A stretch of DNA of 7,684 nt from the NCBI GenBank assembly GCA_903917955.1, contig CAIXCO010000307.1:1-7684 (forward strand). The letters are read 5' to 3'. The notes under the pieces were generated by a model. That model was not told the origin of the DNA. It was given only the letters and a program-made list of their open reading frames with translations, and did no database searches. The translations under genes were made by a program, and so were the position numbers. This DNA is from an uncultured Chlorobiaceae bacterium (GTDB lineage Bacteria > Bacteroidota > Chlorobiia > Chlorobiales > Chlorobiaceae). Shown piece after piece: positions 6,821 to 7,684 of this stretch (its first letter is position 1; each line of letters opens with the position of its first letter).

Positions 6821-7106
6821 CTACCCAATAACCACAACCTCATCCCTCGGCCCGTCATCCGCCGGAGGAGCCTCACGCTTACCCCACCGTTCAGGATGCT
6901 TCCGCTCCAAAAACCACGCCGACGCAAACCAGCTCTTCACCGAAGCCGTCTCAATATTCTTCAGGTGAAACACCTCCGCCTTAGCCTCCGCCCGCTCAAC
7001 CGCCAGATAAAGATCCCGATACCCCCCCGACCGCTCCCACTCACCCCGCTTCAGCCAGTTCAACAACGTCCGCTTGTCAATCCCCGCCAGCTTGCAAGCC
7101 GCCTCC
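6821..7106 (-). pseudogene. Phage small-terminase-like protein, 5' end missing
   Basis: The minus-strand frame begins abruptly at about 7106 with EAACKLAGIDKRTLLNWLKR, a helix-turn-helix segment, preceded at once by an in-frame TAG. It continues through GGYRDLYLAVERAEAKAEVF and ends with SAWFLERKHPERWGKRE before a stop at 6821-6823. The combination of N-terminal HTH and a WxLERxxPERWG tail is typical of phage small terminase subunits and related phage DNA-binding proteins. The initiating part before the HTH is lost at the junction with the oppositely oriented regulator remnant. Internal ATG initiation at 7066 could give an 81-residue product without the HTH start, but no ribosome binding site supports this. 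Base composition is GC-rich, unlike the neighbouring 140-residue gene. Confidence 0.6.
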
Positions 7107-7379
7107 TACATCACCGCCTACGTCACCGGCAAAAACCGCATCGGCAACATCCTCCGCGAAAAACTCGAAGCCGTTGGCATCGACGTCAACTACATCCTCT
7201 ACGGCAAAAAAGGAGCCCCCCAGCTCCCACCACCGCCGCCCGACCCATCCCTGACCCTCATCCTCACGGAGTGCACCCAAAAAATCCAGCAGCTCCAGAA
7301 CCAAGCGCTCGACATGAACAAACAACTCCTCGAACTCAACAAACTCCTCGACACCCTCAAAAAAAGAGTCGGCCAATAA
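7107..7379 (+). pseudogene. Phage HTH (XRE-type) regulator, 3' part only
   Basis: From the junction near 7107 the frame reads SYITAYVTGKNRIGNILREK and GIDVNYILYGKK. This matches the second half of a Cro/CI-type HTH domain, with its recognition helix and a (V/I)NxxYxLxG-like end. A proline-rich linker follows (around 7225-7245), then a leucine-rich helix (QKIQQLQNQALDMNKQLLEL) likely to form a coiled coil, and the end TLKKRVGQ. The first HTH helices are missing. The frame stays open leftwards to a TTG at 7074, so a chimeric 101-residue ORF exists whose first 11 codons are antisense to the terminase remnant. I regard it as a remnant rather than a gene. Its last codons are duplicated at the end of the RadC fragment. 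Confidence 0.6.
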
Positions 7380-7440
7380 CCCGCCCCGGCATTCAGATTG
7401 TGCAGATAATCCGCCTACGTCAGCATCATCTGATGGCGAT
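7352..7440. repeat. Second copy of the regulator-tail/integrase-tail block
   Basis: 7352-7440 aligns without gaps to 1306-1394, with roughly a dozen mismatches. The block covers the last codons of the plus-strand regulator and the tail of the minus-strand integrase, so it is a conserved convergent junction from two related elements. To the left of this block the two copies differ completely (RadC fragment versus regulator body). Confidence 0.7.
7380..7440 (-). pseudogene. Tyrosine integrase C-terminal remnant (right copy)
   Basis: The minus strand reads ADYLHNLNAGAG, preceded by an in-frame TAG and QMML, the decayed equivalent of MMQAWADYLDNLKAGAD in the left copy. Only about 20 codons remain, and the sequence further upstream no longer matches the left copy. 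It lies between the tRNA-Ser terminator and the regulator remnant, the usual place for an island integrase. The DNA identity with 1333-1394, with about a dozen differences over the shared block, supports common ancestry. Confidence 0.5.
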
Positions 7441-7488
7441 CATTTCTAAAGGATTTGCTATTACAGGCGCTCCGTTCAAAACAAGAAA

Positions 7489-7508
7489 AGCCCTGATTTT
7501 ACAGGGCT
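7489..7508 (-). terminator. Intrinsic terminator of tRNA-Ser(CGA)
   Basis: On the minus strand AGCCCTG and CAGGGCT (7502-7508 with 7489-7495) form a perfect 7-bp stem with a TAAAAT loop, followed by a T-rich stretch (complement of 7479-7488). It lies about 35 bases beyond the CCA end of the tRNA and points away from it, so it should end the tRNA transcript. Confidence 0.75.
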
Positions 7509-7521
7509 CTTCGAACTATAC

Positions 7522-7633
<112 letters not shown>

Positions 7634-7653
7634 AGGAGTTGATTTTGAGCCTT

Positions 7654-7684
7654 AAAATAAAAAAAGTCTCGGTATTTCCTTGAG
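7654..7684 (-). terminator. Probable terminator of a gene beyond the right edge
   Basis: On the minus strand, CTCAAGG...CCGAGAC is followed by TTTTTTTATTTT (complement of 7654-7665). The right half of the stem, GAGAC (7670-7666), would need GTCTC just outside the window; only CTC is visible at the edge. If correct, an upstream minus-strand gene ends here and the tRNA has its own promoter. Confidence 0.4.

Overview
The window looks like bacterial accessory DNA, probably from a Gram-negative proteobacterium. The mixture of P4-like integrase tail, RadC fragment, phage-type regulator and terminase pieces would fit a Neisseriaceae-like betaproteobacterium, but I found no exact Neisseria-type DNA uptake sequence, so the taxon is only a guess. 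It is mostly a patchwork of gene remnants around one intact two-gene operon.

Layout, left to right. 1-745: a DUF3800-type gene broken by two in-frame stops. 746-1093: no convincing gene. 1094-1333: a RadC/JAB-domain fragment fused to the last codons of a phage regulator. 1331-1506 (minus): the 3' tail of a tyrosine integrase. 1543-1616: a degenerate terminator, a hairpin and a 3' fragment of a serine tRNA. 1617-2260: an AT-rich, mostly non-coding stretch with a short IS5-like transposase N-terminus and a REP-like hairpin. 2261-5262: the intact operon, a PD-(D/E)XK-type endonuclease overlapping a large adenine/cytosine-N4-type DNA methyltransferase by four bases. 5274-5360: a very short downstream ORF. 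5526-6104 (minus): the C-terminal half of an IS110-family transposase with a nonsense codon. 6273-6695: an intact 140-residue protein with a possible nuclease-like D...QxK signature. 6821-7106 (minus) and about 7107-7379 (plus): 3' parts of a phage small-terminase-like gene and a phage HTH regulator, joined head to head. 7380-7440 (minus): a second, decayed integrase tail. 7487-7633 (minus): a complete tRNA-Ser(CGA) with its terminator.

The end of the tRNA, its downstream hairpin and terminator, and the integrase/regulator tail all occur twice in the same order, about 6 kb apart. I read this as two related integrative elements inserted in tandem at the 3' end of tRNA-Ser(CGA), both since eroded. 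The restriction-modification operon lies between the complete tRNA and the tRNA fragment, so it is cargo of the inner element. The only plausibly working genes are the R-M pair, the 140-residue protein and the tRNA. The nuclease would cut DNA lacking the host mark and the methyltransferase would place that mark. The target sequence cannot be read from this window, and I do not recognise the nuclease family by name.
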